64,000 bases of DNA, taken from JAIQGF01 sp051006995. Its GTDB lineage: Bacteria > Acidobacteriota > Terriglobia > Terriglobales > Acidobacteriaceae. Below are positions 16,773 to 25,254 of the stretch, one piece after another (position 1 is the first letter of the stretch; each line of letters begins with the position of its first letter). The translations under genes were made by a program, and so were the position numbers. Under the pieces are notes generated by a model. The model had not been told where the DNA came from. It saw nothing but the letters and a program-made list of their open reading frames with translations, and searched no databases. Location of the stretch: positions 22,908 to 86,907 of the forward strand of contig JBPCSQ010000022.1 in the NCBI GenBank assembly GCA_051006995.1. The letters run 5' to 3'.

Positions 16773-17183
16773 ATGCCACGCCAGCAACCACGCTATACGC
16801 CGGAACACGCGCGCTCCGGCCTGAGTGCGAAGTTTCCCGACATCGAAACCTGGCCGAATCAGTTTTCGAGTTACGAAATTGTCGTGGATATTCCGGAATT
16901 CACTTCCGTCTGTCCGAAGACCGGGCTGCCGGATTTTGGCGTGCTCACCATCCGTTACATGCCCGACAAACGCTGCCTGGAACTGAAGTCGCTCAAGGAA
17001 TACCTGCTCGGCTACCGCAACCTCGGCATCTTCCAGGAGAACATCGTAAACCGCGTGCTCGAAGATGTGGTGCGCGCGGCCAAGCCGTTGTGGGCCGAAG
17101 TGAAGGGCACGTTCCATCCGCGGGGCGGTATCGGTACCGTGGTCGAGGCGCGCTGGCCGCGCCGTCCCCTCCGTCGCGGATGA
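16773..17183 (+). CDS. queF: QueF, 7-cyano-7-deazaguanine reductase
   Basis: Protein of 136 residues, the short unimodular QueF type. It reduces preQ0 to preQ1 with NADPH in queuosine synthesis, in the cytosol. The nucleophile Cys47 is in SVCPKTG, Asp54 in LPDFG acts as proton donor, and the NADPH-binding QueF motif is ELKSLKEYLL at residues 70-79. The family's C-terminal half-pipe sequence GIFQENIVNRVLEDV is intact. No preQ1 riboswitch precedes it; a TATAAT directly before the ATG points to a leaderless message. No other queuosine gene is in the window. Confidence 0.95.
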   Translation: MPRQQPRYTPEHARSGLSAKFPDIETWPNQFSSYEIVVDIPEFTSVCPKTGLPDFGVLTIRYMPDKRCLELKSLKEYLLGYRNLGIFQENIVNRVLEDVVRAAKPLWAEVKGTFHPRGGIGTVVEARWPRRPLRRG

Positions 17184-17232
17184 AAGCTCCATGACGTGCC
17201 CCGCTCTGCTCTGCTAAACTTCCCGCCCATTC

Positions 17233-18465
17233 ATGCCGACTCGCCAGTATCCGCGCGCCGCGCTGATTACGCTGACGGCCCTCAATCTCTTCAACTACAT
17301 TGATCGCTACGTGCTGTTCGCCGTCCAGCCGCTCATCCAGCACGAATTTCACGTTAACGACATCGCCATCGGATTCCTGACCACCGCTTTTTTCTGGTGC
17401 TACATGGGAGTTGCGCCGTTCGTCGGTGTGCTCGGCGACCGCTATCCGCGCAAGTGGATCATCGTGGGTGGAGCGCTGGTGTGGAGCGCGGCCACGCTGC
17501 TTACGGCGGTGACCTTCGACTTCCGCACTCTGCTCATCCGGCATGTGATTGTCGGCATCGGCGAGGCCAGCTTCGGGATCGTTGCCCCGGGATTCATTTC
17601 CGACCTCTATTCCGAGGAACGGCGCGGCCGTGTCATGTCCATTCTCTACCTGGCGCAACCGGTGGGCAGCGCGCTCGGCTACATGATTGGCGGCCAACTG
17701 GGACAGCTTTATGGCTGGCGCGCCCCCTTCTACGTTGCCGCTGCGCCCGGATTTGTGCTCGCCTTGTGTTTTGTTTTTCTGCCCGAACCGCCGCGCGGCA
17801 ACGCCGACCGGCTGCGGGAGACACACGAGCGCGGCACCGTTCGCGGCCTGTTCCACAATCGCGCCTTCTGGACGGCGACGCTGGCCATGGCGCTGGTCAC
17901 GTTTGCCCTGGGCGGCATGTCGGTATGGATGCCGACCTTCCTGCACCGCATGCGTGGTATTCCGTTGGGAAGAGCCGGCGTGATCTTCGGCGGCATCACG
18001 GCGGTCACCGGGGTTTTCGGCACCCTGACCGGCGGCTGGATCGGCGACCGCCTGCTGCGGCGCACTCCAGCCGCGCATTACCTGATCGCCAGCTTTACGC
18101 TGGTGCTCGCCGCCCCGGCCATGGTGGTGGCCATCTTCACCGGCGGACGCTACATGTTTCCCGCGATGTTCGTAGCCGCTTTCCTGCTGTTCATGAATAC
18201 CGGCCCGCTGAATGCGGCCGTAGTGACCTCGGTTGGCGCACATATCCGCGCCACTGCCGTCGCCGTGAACATCTTCACCATCCACCTGCTCGGCGACAGC
18301 TTCTCGCCACAGCTCATGGGCTACATTTCCGCGCGCAGCTCGCTGGACAAGGCCTTTATTGCCGCTTTCTTCGCGATCTTCGGCGCGGCGGTAGTCCTGT
18401 TCTACGGCAGGCGCTATGCGCCTCGACTCGCTATCGGGCAGCAATCCGGCGGCACGGCCTCGTGA
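17233..18465 (+). CDS. Major facilitator superfamily transporter (spinster-like)
   Basis: Protein of 410 residues with twelve predicted helices. The start NYIDRYVLFAVQPLI and the loop GVLGDRYPRKWIIVGGALVWS (motif A) are typical of the Spns/general MFS group that exports lipids or organic anions. The loop between helices six and seven is charged (PRGNADRLRETHERG). TAAACT lies 12 bases before the ATG and no ribosome site is evident. The stop overlaps the GTG of the next gene (GTGA), a membrane glycosyltransferase, so the transporter may move a glycolipid or its precursor; that is inference. Confidence 0.88.
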   Translation: MPTRQYPRAALITLTALNLFNYIDRYVLFAVQPLIQHEFHVNDIAIGFLTTAFFWCYMGVAPFVGVLGDRYPRKWIIVGGALVWSAATLLTAVTFDFRTLLIRHVIVGIGEASFGIVAPGFISDLYSEERRGRVMSILYLAQPVGSALGYMIGGQLGQLYGWRAPFYVAAAPGFVLALCFVFLPEPPRGNADRLRETHERGTVRGLFHNRAFWTATLAMALVTFALGGMSVWMPTFLHRMRGIPLGRAGVIFGGITAVTGVFGTLTGGWIGDRLLRRTPAAHYLIASFTLVLAAPAMVVAIFTGGRYMFPAMFVAAFLLFMNTGPLNAAVVTSVGAHIRATAVAVNIFTIHLLGDSFSPQLMGYISARSSLDKAFIAAFFAIFGAAVVLFYGRRYAPRLAIGQQSGGTAS

Positions 18466-19625
18466 GCGCGTTTCTGTGGTGGATTGCCGGTGTGATGCTG
18501 GCGTGGGTCTGGATCGGCCGCTTCCTGGATGCGCTCGGCATGCGGAAGATCCCCGACATCGCGCTGCCGGACTGGGATTGCATGCCCCAGCCGGCGCCAT
18601 CCCTCAGCATCATCGTTCCCGCCCGCAACGAGCAGACAAAGGTGGAAGCAGCGCTGACCTCTCTGTTGCGGCTGGAGTATCCCGACTGCGAGATTCTCGC
18701 CGTTGATGATCGTTCCAGCGACGCCACGGGAGAGATCATGGACCGAATCGCCTCGGCGCACCCGGCAAGTCCCGCCCTGAAAGTTCTGCATGTTCGTGAC
18801 CTGCCTCCAGGCTGGCTCGGCAAGCCGCACGCCATGTGGACCGCGGCCCAGCAGGCTCGCGGCGAATGGCTACTGTTCACCGATGCAGACGTGACCTTCC
18901 GTCCCGATTCATTGCGGCGCGCACTCGCCCACGCGGAAGCCGTGGGCGCCGATCACCTTGTCGTGTTTCCCACGCATCAGCTGCGCAGCCTTGGTGAGAA
19001 GATCATGATGGCCGGATTTCAAATGCCGTTCGTGTTTGGCCACCGTCCGTGGAGAGTGCACGATCCGAAGGCCAAAGATTTCATCGGCCTTGGCGCATTC
19101 AACCTCATCCGTCGGGAGGCTTACGAAGCGGTCGGTACGTTCAAGGTCCTCCGCATGGAAGTGGTGGACGACATGAAGCTGGGAAAGCTCGTGAAGCTGC
19201 ACGGCTGGCGGCAGCGAAATGTTTTCGGCTCGGAACTCCTGGAACTACATTGGGGAAGCGGGGCGCGCGGGCTCATTGCCAACCTTACCAAGAACATGTT
19301 TGCCGTCCTTGAGTTCAGGCCGTGGAAAACGTTCGGAGCCGCTACCCTCTGGCTGTTCCTCAATTTCATGCCGGTGCTCGGCGTTTGCCTGGCAGACGGA
19401 TGGGCGAGAATTCCATACGCCGCCGCATTAGGGGCAATTTTTCTTCTCTACGTCGGCATGTCGCGCCGCACAGTGCCGGTGTGGGCGTTCTTCGTCTATC
19501 CCCTGAGCGCGGCGCTGATCGTCTTCACGTTATTGCGCTCAATGGCGCACACCCTGCGCCATCGCGGCATCATCTGGCGCGACACGCACTACAGCCTCGA
19601 GGAGTTACGAAAAGGTTTAATGTAA
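18462..19625 (+). CDS. Membrane-anchored family 2 glycosyltransferase (HpnB-like)
   Basis: Protein of 387 residues: an N-terminal helix (FLWWIAGVMLAWVWIGRFL), a GT2 domain starting SLSIIVPARNEQTKVEAALT with the nucleotide-sugar motifs AVDDRSSDATGE and FTDADVTF, and two to three C-terminal helices ending IIWRDTHYSLEELRKGL. That ending and the overall plan match hopene-associated glycosyltransferase HpnB and carotenoid glycosyltransferases. With an hpn operon in the window HpnB is plausible but not certain. GTG overlaps the MFS stop by four bases. An open frame extends far upstream of this start through the MFS gene but is not coding. Confidence 0.8.
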   Translation: MSAFLWWIAGVMLAWVWIGRFLDALGMRKIPDIALPDWDCMPQPAPSLSIIVPARNEQTKVEAALTSLLRLEYPDCEILAVDDRSSDATGEIMDRIASAHPASPALKVLHVRDLPPGWLGKPHAMWTAAQQARGEWLLFTDADVTFRPDSLRRALAHAEAVGADHLVVFPTHQLRSLGEKIMMAGFQMPFVFGHRPWRVHDPKAKDFIGLGAFNLIRREAYEAVGTFKVLRMEVVDDMKLGKLVKLHGWRQRNVFGSELLELHWGSGARGLIANLTKNMFAVLEFRPWKTFGAATLWLFLNFMPVLGVCLADGWARIPYAAALGAIFLLYVGMSRRTVPVWAFFVYPLSAALIVFTLLRSMAHTLRHRGIIWRDTHYSLEELRKGLM

Positions 19626-19641
19626 GCGGGTTCGAAACGGG

Positions 19642-20058
19642 CTAGTGTTTCGGCGCGGTCGCCCCGAATTTGCCCTTCTTCTCGACGTCGTAATCTTTCG
19701 GAACCGGAGGAAGCTTGGCGTGCTCGCCTTTCAGTTGCCGGGCGTCACGCAGCACGATTTCTGCCTGGCCTCGCCATAGCTGGATTTTCCCGTAAATCTC
19801 AATGCTCTGGCCCTCGAGCGCGCGGACGTCGCCCACATTCTTCAAGCTGCTGGGAAACACGACCACCGTGAATGGGCACTTGCGGTAGTTATCGCAAAAA
19901 TTCAGGAAGAAAGTCCCGCTCTTGCTTTGACCAACGTTGATGACCTTGCCGGTTACGCAGGTTTGTTCGCCAACCTTGTCAGGAGCTTGTTCAAAGGGAA
20001 TGCAAGCCGCCGCCGCTGGGGGGGAGCAGAGAATTAGAAGTGTGAGCAGCAGCCTCAT
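19642..20058 (-). CDS. Secreted OB-fold-like protein of unknown function
   Basis: Protein of 138 residues with a signal peptide (MRLLLTLLILCSPPAAA, cleavage before CIPF). The mature part has VGEQTCVTGKVINVGQSKSG, FFLNFCDNY and IEIYGKIQLWRGQAEIVL, a pattern of the small beta-barrel OB-fold domains used for nucleic-acid or ligand binding. Three cysteines in the mature chain may form a disulfide in the periplasm. The end is Lys/Pro-rich. It is convergent with the glycosyltransferase gene (16 bases between stops). I cannot name the family with certainty. Confidence 0.7.
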   Translation of the reverse strand: MRLLLTLLILCSPPAAAACIPFEQAPDKVGEQTCVTGKVINVGQSKSGTFFLNFCDNYRKCPFTVVVFPSSLKNVGDVRALEGQSIEIYGKIQLWRGQAEIVLRDARQLKGEHAKLPPVPKDYDVEKKGKFGATAPKH

Positions 20059-20171
20059 GGCGAGCGCAATTATCCCGCGTCGCCTCGAGCAGGTGGACGG
20101 AAAAGAGCTTGCGAGGCACGCGGCGCGTGCCCCTGGGTTCCAAAACGAAAAATTGGGGAAATCAGTAGGGA

Positions 20172-20191
20172 AGCGCGGCCGAGGCCGCGCT
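20172..20191 (-). terminator. GC-rich hairpin downstream of the STAS/RsbW operon
   Basis: AGCGCGGC / loop CGAG / GCCGCGCT is a perfect eight-base-pair stem beginning about ten bases after the STAS gene stop. The following bases on the minus strand are not a clean T-run, so it is a stabilising or imperfect terminator hairpin. Confidence 0.5.
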
Positions 20192-20201
20192 CCCGGGTGG
20201 A

Positions 20202-20549
20202 TTACTTGCCGAAGGAAGCCACCGCGGTAGCTTCGTCGTCCTTAATATCAAACACGGTATAGAGCTTCGTTATTTGGAGCAGGTCGTGCACTTTCTTGGT
20301 CAGGTTGAGGAGCTTCAACTCGCCGCCGCCATTGCGAACGGTGGTGAAGGCGCTGACCAACTCGCCGATCCCCGAGCTGTCGATATAGGTGACATCGCCC
20401 AGGTTGAGCAGGATTTTCTTGGCGCCCTTGCCGAGCAGGTCGCGGACCAAGTCGCGCAACACGACGCTGCCTTCTCCTAAAGTAATGCGGCCGCTCAGGT
20501 CGACGATGGTGACGCCATCGACCTGCCGCGTACTGGATTTCATCGTCAC
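20202..20549 (-). CDS. STAS-domain anti-sigma factor antagonist
   Basis: Protein of 115 residues covering one STAS domain. The phosphorylation site is in VTYIDSSGIGEL (Ser58/Ser59), the same place as in SpoIIAA and RsbV. In a partner switch the unphosphorylated form binds the anti-sigma kinase and frees sigma factor. GTG at 20549 is the start: AAGGAGG lies seven bases upstream, and the codon overlaps the kinase stop as GTGA; ATG two codons later is too far from the ribosome site. The gene order kinase-antagonist on one message agrees with the proposed role. No sigma factor or PP2C phosphatase is next to it. Confidence 0.92.
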   Translation of the reverse strand: MTMKSSTRQVDGVTIVDLSGRITLGEGSVVLRDLVRDLLGKGAKKILLNLGDVTYIDSSGIGELVSAFTTVRNGGGELKLLNLTKKVHDLLQITKLYTVFDIKDDEATAVASFGK

Positions 20550-21001
20550 TTGGATTCCTCCTTGCCCTCGACGGCCCCGCCGTGGGCATGCTTGATCATC
20601 GTGATTTCCGTACCTGGACCCAGGTCTCGAATGCGCACCTCGTCCATGAAGGCCTTAATCAGAAAAATGCCGCGCCCGGACTGCTTTAAAAGGTTTTCCG
20701 GCGCCAGCGGATCGGGAACTGCCGCCAGATCCAGGCCGCGCCCCTCGTCGGCCACGGTGATCACCAGAGATGAGCCGGTGTTCTCCAGGCCGACCGTCAT
20801 CTTTTTCGCAGGATCGTAAGAATTGCCGTGCAGCACCGCGTTAACTGTTGCCTCGCGCACGGCCATGGAAATGCGATTGAGGTCGTCGTCGTCAAAGCCG
20901 AGTTTCGACGCCATCTTGCTTGCCAACTCTTCGGCCTGGTTTACGCTTTCGAGCGTGGAATCCAGCCGATATGAGACCCGCATCGCGGCCATGTCGGACA
21001 T
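20546..21001 (-). CDS. RsbW-like anti-sigma factor / serine kinase (HATPase_c_2)
   Basis: Protein of 151 residues with a GHKL ATPase fold. N box EATVNAVLHGNSYD, G1 box DEGRGLDLAA and G2 box SGRGIFLIKAFMDEV are intact, so it should bind ATP and phosphorylate an antagonist, the STAS protein encoded next. ATG at 21001 (MSDMAAMRVSYRLDS) is chosen since homologues begin around here; the frame stays open upstream to 21193 but that part has no family similarity. ATG at 20983 is an alternative. The sigma factor it holds is unknown. Confidence 0.9.
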   Translation of the reverse strand: MSDMAAMRVSYRLDSTLESVNQAEELASKMASKLGFDDDDLNRISMAVREATVNAVLHGNSYDPAKKMTVGLENTGSSLVITVADEGRGLDLAAVPDPLAPENLLKQSGRGIFLIKAFMDEVRIRDLGPGTEITMIKHAHGGAVEGKEESK

Positions 21002-21257
21002 AATTGCACTCGGGCGCACGTGCCGCCAAGCAGTTCCATCCTCGGCTGGCCTTGGCTCGAAAGGCGTTAGTTTGCCTTTCGCGCTGCCGAATGTCAACGC
21101 GAATGCTTTCCTGGCGATGCCGGGGGCGCGCTGGCGCTGCTCTGTTCCAGTCCAGTGCAAAAAAAGGAGCGCCTCTGCAAAACGATGGTGCAATCCGGCT
21201 CGGCGCTTCGGTATGCTCGGACTGGCATCTCAAGAGCCATAGTTCTTGCAGGGCATT

Positions 21258-21286
21258 GGAAGGCTGGAACCTGAAGCCTGGAGCCG
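21258..21286. repeat. Intergenic repeat copy (AGGCTGGAACCTGAAGCCTGG)
   Basis: This copy of the CAGGCT/AGCCTGG family lies just before the GTG of the MgtE_N/CBS gene. The frame is open through it from a TTG, so automatic start choice could translate it by mistake. The 21002-21290 gap holds nothing else I can name. Confidence 0.5.
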
Positions 21287-21290
21287 GTCC

Positions 21291-22535
21291 GTGACGTCCA
21301 CACTTGCACTTACCGAGCTGCTGAAAACGCCGGTGTTCGACTCCTCCGGCGCCATGGCTGGGCGTGTGCGTGAACTGGCGTTGTGCCCGCAGGAAGATCC
21401 ACTGCGCATTTCTGCCCTGGTGGTGCGCACCAAATCCGGCGATCGCCTGTTGTCCTTCGGCCAGGTGGAATCTATTGACGGCATGGTGAAGGCGCGCAAT
21501 CGGGCTTCCGAATGGCCGCCGTTTGCCGGTGAAGGTTTTCTGCTGCTGGAGCGCGATTTGCTCGACCAGCAGATCATTGACGTTCACGGTCGCAAAGTGG
21601 TTCGCGTAAACGACGTGGACCTTCACCAGGATCTCAGCAATCACCACGTTGCGCTCAAGATGGCTGCCGTGGACGTGGGCGCGCGCGGCGCTGTCCGCCG
21701 CCTGCTCAAAGGTCTGGTGCCGATGGCTGCGCTGCGGCCGCTGCTGCGAAAGCTCCCGGAAAAGCTTATCCCGTGGGAGTTCGTGGACCTGATCGAGACC
21801 GATCCGGCGCGCCGCGTGAAGCTGAAGATTACGCAGGACAGGCTGGCCAAGCTGCATCCCGCCGACATTGCTGACATTGTCGAAGAGCTCGCTCCGGCGG
21901 AGCGCGAAGCCGTGTTCGAAACCCTGGATGAGGAAGTCGCGGCCGAGGCACTCGAGGAGATCAATCCCAAGCTGCAGGTGTCCATCGTCGAGTCGCTCGA
22001 TTCCGACCGCGCCGCCGACATCGTCGAGGAAATGGATCCGGACGCTGCCGCCGACCTGCTGGCCGACCTGCCCGAGGAACGCTCCCAGGAAATCCTGGAG
22101 GAAATGGAGCCGGAGCAGCGCGACGAGGTCAGCGAACTGCTGGAATTCGAGGAAAATACTGCTGCCGGCCGCATGACGACCGAATACATGGCGTTGAACG
22201 CCAACGCCCGCGTCGCCGATGCCATCGAAATGCTGCGTAATTTCGAAGGAGGCATCGAGAGCGTCAGCACCATCTTCCTTCTCGATGAGGCGGGTAAGCT
22301 CGTGGGCGCCGTGCCGCTTTCCAAGATCGTGGTTTCGTCCACCGACGCGCCGCTGCTCTCGCTCACGATCGATCCGCTCCTTTCCGTTCACGCCGGGGCG
22401 CGCGAAAAAGACGTCGCCGAAACCTTCGATAAATACAACCTGCTCACGCTGCCGGTGGTGGACCACGACGGCAAGCTCACTGGCGTAATCACCGCCGACG
22501 ACGTGATCTCGCTTTTGCGCACCAAGCTCCGGTAA
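21291..22535 (+). CDS. PRC-barrel / MgtE N-domain / CBS-pair cytosolic protein
   Basis: Protein of 414 residues without membrane helices. Residues about 5-160 contain PRC-barrel-like repeats (TPVFDSSGAMAGRVRELAL, RDLLDQQIIDVHGRKVVRV). Residues about 185-300 are MgtE N-domain superhelical repeats: LAKLHPADIADIVEEL, LDSDRAADIVEEMDPDAAADLL. Residues about 305-414 are a CBS pair (MTTEYMALNANARVADAIE, DKYNLLTLPVVDHDGK). In MgtE this cytosolic part senses Mg2+ and gates the channel; here the channel domain is absent by design, not by truncation, since the stop follows a complete second CBS. GTG after the repeat is the likely start. A magnesium or nucleotide sensor role is inference. Confidence 0.85.
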   Translation: MTSTLALTELLKTPVFDSSGAMAGRVRELALCPQEDPLRISALVVRTKSGDRLLSFGQVESIDGMVKARNRASEWPPFAGEGFLLLERDLLDQQIIDVHGRKVVRVNDVDLHQDLSNHHVALKMAAVDVGARGAVRRLLKGLVPMAALRPLLRKLPEKLIPWEFVDLIETDPARRVKLKITQDRLAKLHPADIADIVEELAPAEREAVFETLDEEVAAEALEEINPKLQVSIVESLDSDRAADIVEEMDPDAAADLLADLPEERSQEILEEMEPEQRDEVSELLEFEENTAAGRMTTEYMALNANARVADAIEMLRNFEGGIESVSTIFLLDEAGKLVGAVPLSKIVVSSTDAPLLSLTIDPLLSVHAGAREKDVAETFDKYNLLTLPVVDHDGKLTGVITADDVISLLRTKLR

Positions 22536-22599
22536 TCCCGGTGTGGCACTCGGGCGCTCGCGTGTGAAGCCGTCAAACGTAATCATCCGTTACACTCAT

Positions 22600-23826
22600 A
22601 TGCCGATGGCCGCAATTACCTACCTCGAATGCTCCAGGTGCGGGGAACACATCACAGCCGATGAGCCGCGCACCGTGTGTCCGCGCGATGGGGGGTCGCT
22701 CTACGTTCGCTACGATCTCGCCAACATCGGACAGACCTTTACCCGCGAGTCGCTCTCCGGGCGCACGGCTTCCATGTGGCGCTACGCGGACGTGCTTCCA
22801 GGCGACAATCCCGTCACGCTCGGCGAGGGCTTCACTCCGATGTTGCCGAGCCGGCATTCGCCCAACGTTTTCATTAAGGATGAGGGCATTAATCCCACGG
22901 GATCGTTTAAGGCGAGAGGAATGTCGGCGGCGGTCACCATGGCGCGTGCTTACGGACTGAAAAAACTGGCGGCGCCGTCGGCCGGCAATGCCGCCAGTGC
23001 GCTCTCTGCTTACGCCGCCGCGGCCGGCATCGAAGCGCATATCTTCATGCCCAAGGACGTGCCACAAGCCAACCTGATCGAGTGCCAGGCCTATGGCGCG
23101 CACGTCAACCTGGTGGACGGGCTCATCGGCGATTGCGCGCGCATGATTGGCGAGCGCAAGCAGCAGGAGGGCTGGTTCGACGTCTCGACACTCAAGGAAC
23201 CATTCCGCGTCGAGGGCAAAAAGACAATGGGTTACGAGATCGCCGAACAACTCGGATGGAGCTTGCCCGACGCGATCTTCTATCCGACCGGCGGTGGCGT
23301 TGGCATGATTGGCATGTGGAAGGCCTTCGAGGAAATGGAAACGCTAGGCTGGATCGGCTCCAAGCGCCCGAAGATGATCGCCGTACAAGCTGCCGGCTGC
23401 GCTCCCATCATCAAGGCTTGGGAGGAGCACAAAGCGGTGTCCGAGGCTTGGCAAAACGCCGCCACGATTGCTGCCGGCCTGCGCGTGCCCAAGGCGTACG
23501 CCGACTACATCGTCCTCGACATCCTGCGCAAGAGCGGCGGCACCGCCGTTGCGGTGACCGACGACGAAATCATGGATGCGTTCCAGTCATGGGCGCATGA
23601 GGAAGGTGTTTTCGCAGCGCCGGAGGGCGCAGCTTCGCTGGCGGGATATCGCAAGCTGCTCGCGTCCGGCTTTCTGAAACCTAGCGACACGGTCGTGCTG
23701 TTTAACACCGGCTCGGGGCTGAAATACATTGACGTGATCGCCGCGTATTTGAAGGCTGAAACGCGTTCGCCCTCGAATGCGCCGCCCCCGCGCCGCGCGA
23801 TCGGCGGCATCATCCAGCCATACTGA
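22600..23826 (+). CDS. thrC: Threonine synthase
   Basis: Protein of 408 residues, PLP-dependent, converting O-phosphohomoserine to threonine. The N-terminus has a zinc-ribbon-like set Cys11, Cys14, Cys27 (ECSRCGEH...CPRDGG), the PLP lysine is Lys104 in NPTGSFKARGM, and the phosphate-binding loop is PTGGGVGMIGMW. TACACT lies just before the first ATG; ATG at 22606 (MAAITYLEC) would fit leaderless spacing better. The last 20 residues (AETRSPSNAPPPRRAIGGI) are unusual and are partly encoded by a copy of the hairpin sequence found again after the gene. It stands alone, not in a thr operon. Confidence 0.92.
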   Translation: MPMAAITYLECSRCGEHITADEPRTVCPRDGGSLYVRYDLANIGQTFTRESLSGRTASMWRYADVLPGDNPVTLGEGFTPMLPSRHSPNVFIKDEGINPTGSFKARGMSAAVTMARAYGLKKLAAPSAGNAASALSAYAAAAGIEAHIFMPKDVPQANLIECQAYGAHVNLVDGLIGDCARMIGERKQQEGWFDVSTLKEPFRVEGKKTMGYEIAEQLGWSLPDAIFYPTGGGVGMIGMWKAFEEMETLGWIGSKRPKMIAVQAAGCAPIIKAWEEHKAVSEAWQNAATIAAGLRVPKAYADYIVLDILRKSGGTAVAVTDDEIMDAFQSWAHEEGVFAAPEGAASLAGYRKLLASGFLKPSDTVVLFNTGSGLKYIDVIAAYLKAETRSPSNAPPPRRAIGGIIQPY

Positions 23827-23837
23827 TGCAAAGCTGG

Positions 23838-23861
23838 AGCGCGTTCGCCCTCGAACGCGCT
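23838..23861 (+). terminator. Perfect 10-bp hairpin after thrC
   Basis: AGCGCGTTCG / CCCT / CGAACGCGCT forms a perfect stem with a four-base loop 12 bases after the thrC stop. No T-run follows, so it would act as a 3' stabiliser or a factor-dependent site. A nearly identical sequence (ACGCGTTCGCCCTCGAATGC) lies 80 bases upstream inside the thrC 3' end. Confidence 0.5.
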
Positions 23862-23890
23862 GTGTGGTACACGCGCCCTCGCAGACTGCA

Positions 23891-23896
23891 TATACT
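23891..23896 (+). promoter_or_regulatory. -10 element (TATACT) for alaX, leaderless spacing
   Basis: TATACT ends six bases before the alaX ATG; there is no ribosome-binding sequence and no -35 match. The predicted transcription start is at the start codon. Confidence 0.6.
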
Positions 23897-23902
23897 GGGC
23901 CA

Positions 23903-25108
23903 ATGACGGAACGCCTCTACTACACCGACCCCACGCTCATGGAATTTGAGGCCGAGGTCGTGCGCACGAACGATGGCGGAGTCGTCCTCGACCGCACTGC
24001 TTTCTATCCCACCAGCGGCGGCCAGACGTTTGACACCGGCTGGATTGAATCTGCCGATTTTCGCGTGCGCGTGAAGGACGTTTCAGAGGACGAATCCGGA
24101 GACGTCCTCCACCGCCTCGAATCCGTCGTGGCCATCGCTCCCGGCGCCCGCGTGCGCGGCGCCATTGACGCTCCCCGCCGCCGCGACCACATGCAGCAGC
24201 ACACCGGCCAGCACCTGCTCTCCGCCGTGTTCATCGAGCTGTTCAATGCGGCCACGGTTTCCTTCCACATGGGCGACGAGAGTTGCACGATTGATCTGGA
24301 CGTCAAGACGCTCTCATCGGAGCAGGTCTGCGAGGCAGAACATCGCACCAACGAGATCATCGCCGACGACGTTCCGGTGGAGATCAAGTTTGCCACGCTG
24401 GAGGAAGCCAAGCAGCTTGGCGTACGCAAGATTCCGCCCGATATCACAGACACGCTGCGCCTCATCGAGATTCGTGGTCGCGATCTGACCGCCTGCGGTG
24501 GGACGCATGTCAGCCGCACCGGCGAGATCGGCGCTGTCCTGCTGCGCAAAGTCGAGAAGGTCAAGCAGGGCGTGCGCCTCGAGTTCGTCTGCGGCGGCCG
24601 CGCAATTGTCGTTGCACGCAAGGACTTCGACACGCTGACCACGGCGGCTGCGCTGTTTTCCAGCCATATCTACGATGTCCCCGAGCAGATTCGCAAAACG
24701 CTCGACGAGTCCAAAGCGGCAGGGAAGCGCGAGTTGAAGATGCAGGCCGAGCTGGCGGAATTCATGGCCGCTCGCATCGTTGCCGAAACTCCCAAGAAGA
24801 ACGGCCTTCGCCTGGTGAAACGTGTCTTCAACGACCGGGACCTCGCCTTCATCAAGCTGCTGGCGCAGAAACTGGCGGTGCATCCGGGAGTGGTCGCATT
24901 ACTGGCTACAACCTGCCAATCGCCGGCACTCATCTTTACGCAATCGCCGGGCGGTCACCTCGATATGGGTGCGCTCATGAAAGAGGCAGTCGCTTCGCTG
25001 GGTGGCCGGGGCGGCGGTTCACGCGACATGGCGCAGGGCGGGGCTCCGCCCGGAGCTGACCTGCACGCTGCCATCGAAGTCATCGCCGCGAAGCTTGAGG
25101 GTTCGTAA
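23903..25108 (+). CDS. alaX: AlaX-type alanyl-tRNA editing protein
   Basis: Protein of 401 residues, the long AlaX-L form: an N-terminal beta-barrel like the end of the AlaRS catalytic half, the editing domain, and a C-terminal DHHA1-type domain. It hydrolyses Ser-tRNA(Ala) or Gly-tRNA(Ala) in trans. Zinc ligands are visible as His100 and His104 (HTGQH) and Cys198 and His202 (CGGTH). The DHHA1 region ends GGHLDMGALMKEAVASLGGRGGGS, where the glycine-rich loop is intact. ATG at 23903 follows a TATACT at leaderless spacing. A full alanyl-tRNA synthetase would need about 470 more residues at the N-terminus, so this is a stand-alone editor. Confidence 0.93.
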   Translation: MTERLYYTDPTLMEFEAEVVRTNDGGVVLDRTAFYPTSGGQTFDTGWIESADFRVRVKDVSEDESGDVLHRLESVVAIAPGARVRGAIDAPRRRDHMQQHTGQHLLSAVFIELFNAATVSFHMGDESCTIDLDVKTLSSEQVCEAEHRTNEIIADDVPVEIKFATLEEAKQLGVRKIPPDITDTLRLIEIRGRDLTACGGTHVSRTGEIGAVLLRKVEKVKQGVRLEFVCGGRAIVVARKDFDTLTTAAALFSSHIYDVPEQIRKTLDESKAAGKRELKMQAELAEFMAARIVAETPKKNGLRLVKRVFNDRDLAFIKLLAQKLAVHPGVVALLATTCQSPALIFTQSPGGHLDMGALMKEAVASLGGRGGGSRDMAQGGAPPGADLHAAIEVIAAKLEGS

Positions 25109-25254
25109 TTACCACAGAACGAGCTTACTGACATATACGGAGACAAACACAAGAAAGAACAGGCTCGGTGTGCCTGTACGTCCTCGCCGTGTCAGTAGTG
25201 ATTGGGCCCCTCGCGGTGAACCGCAGCGAATCCAATGCTAAAGTAAAGCCGCGC

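Noticed and set aside
17397..18461. N-terminal extension of the GT2 glycosyltransferase by 355 codons
   Set aside because: It runs out of frame through the MFS gene and is Arg/His-rich without helices; the real start is the GTG overlapping the MFS stop.
20892..22586. 564-codon minus-strand open frame
   Set aside because: Antisense to the MgtE_N/CBS gene; explained by codon bias.
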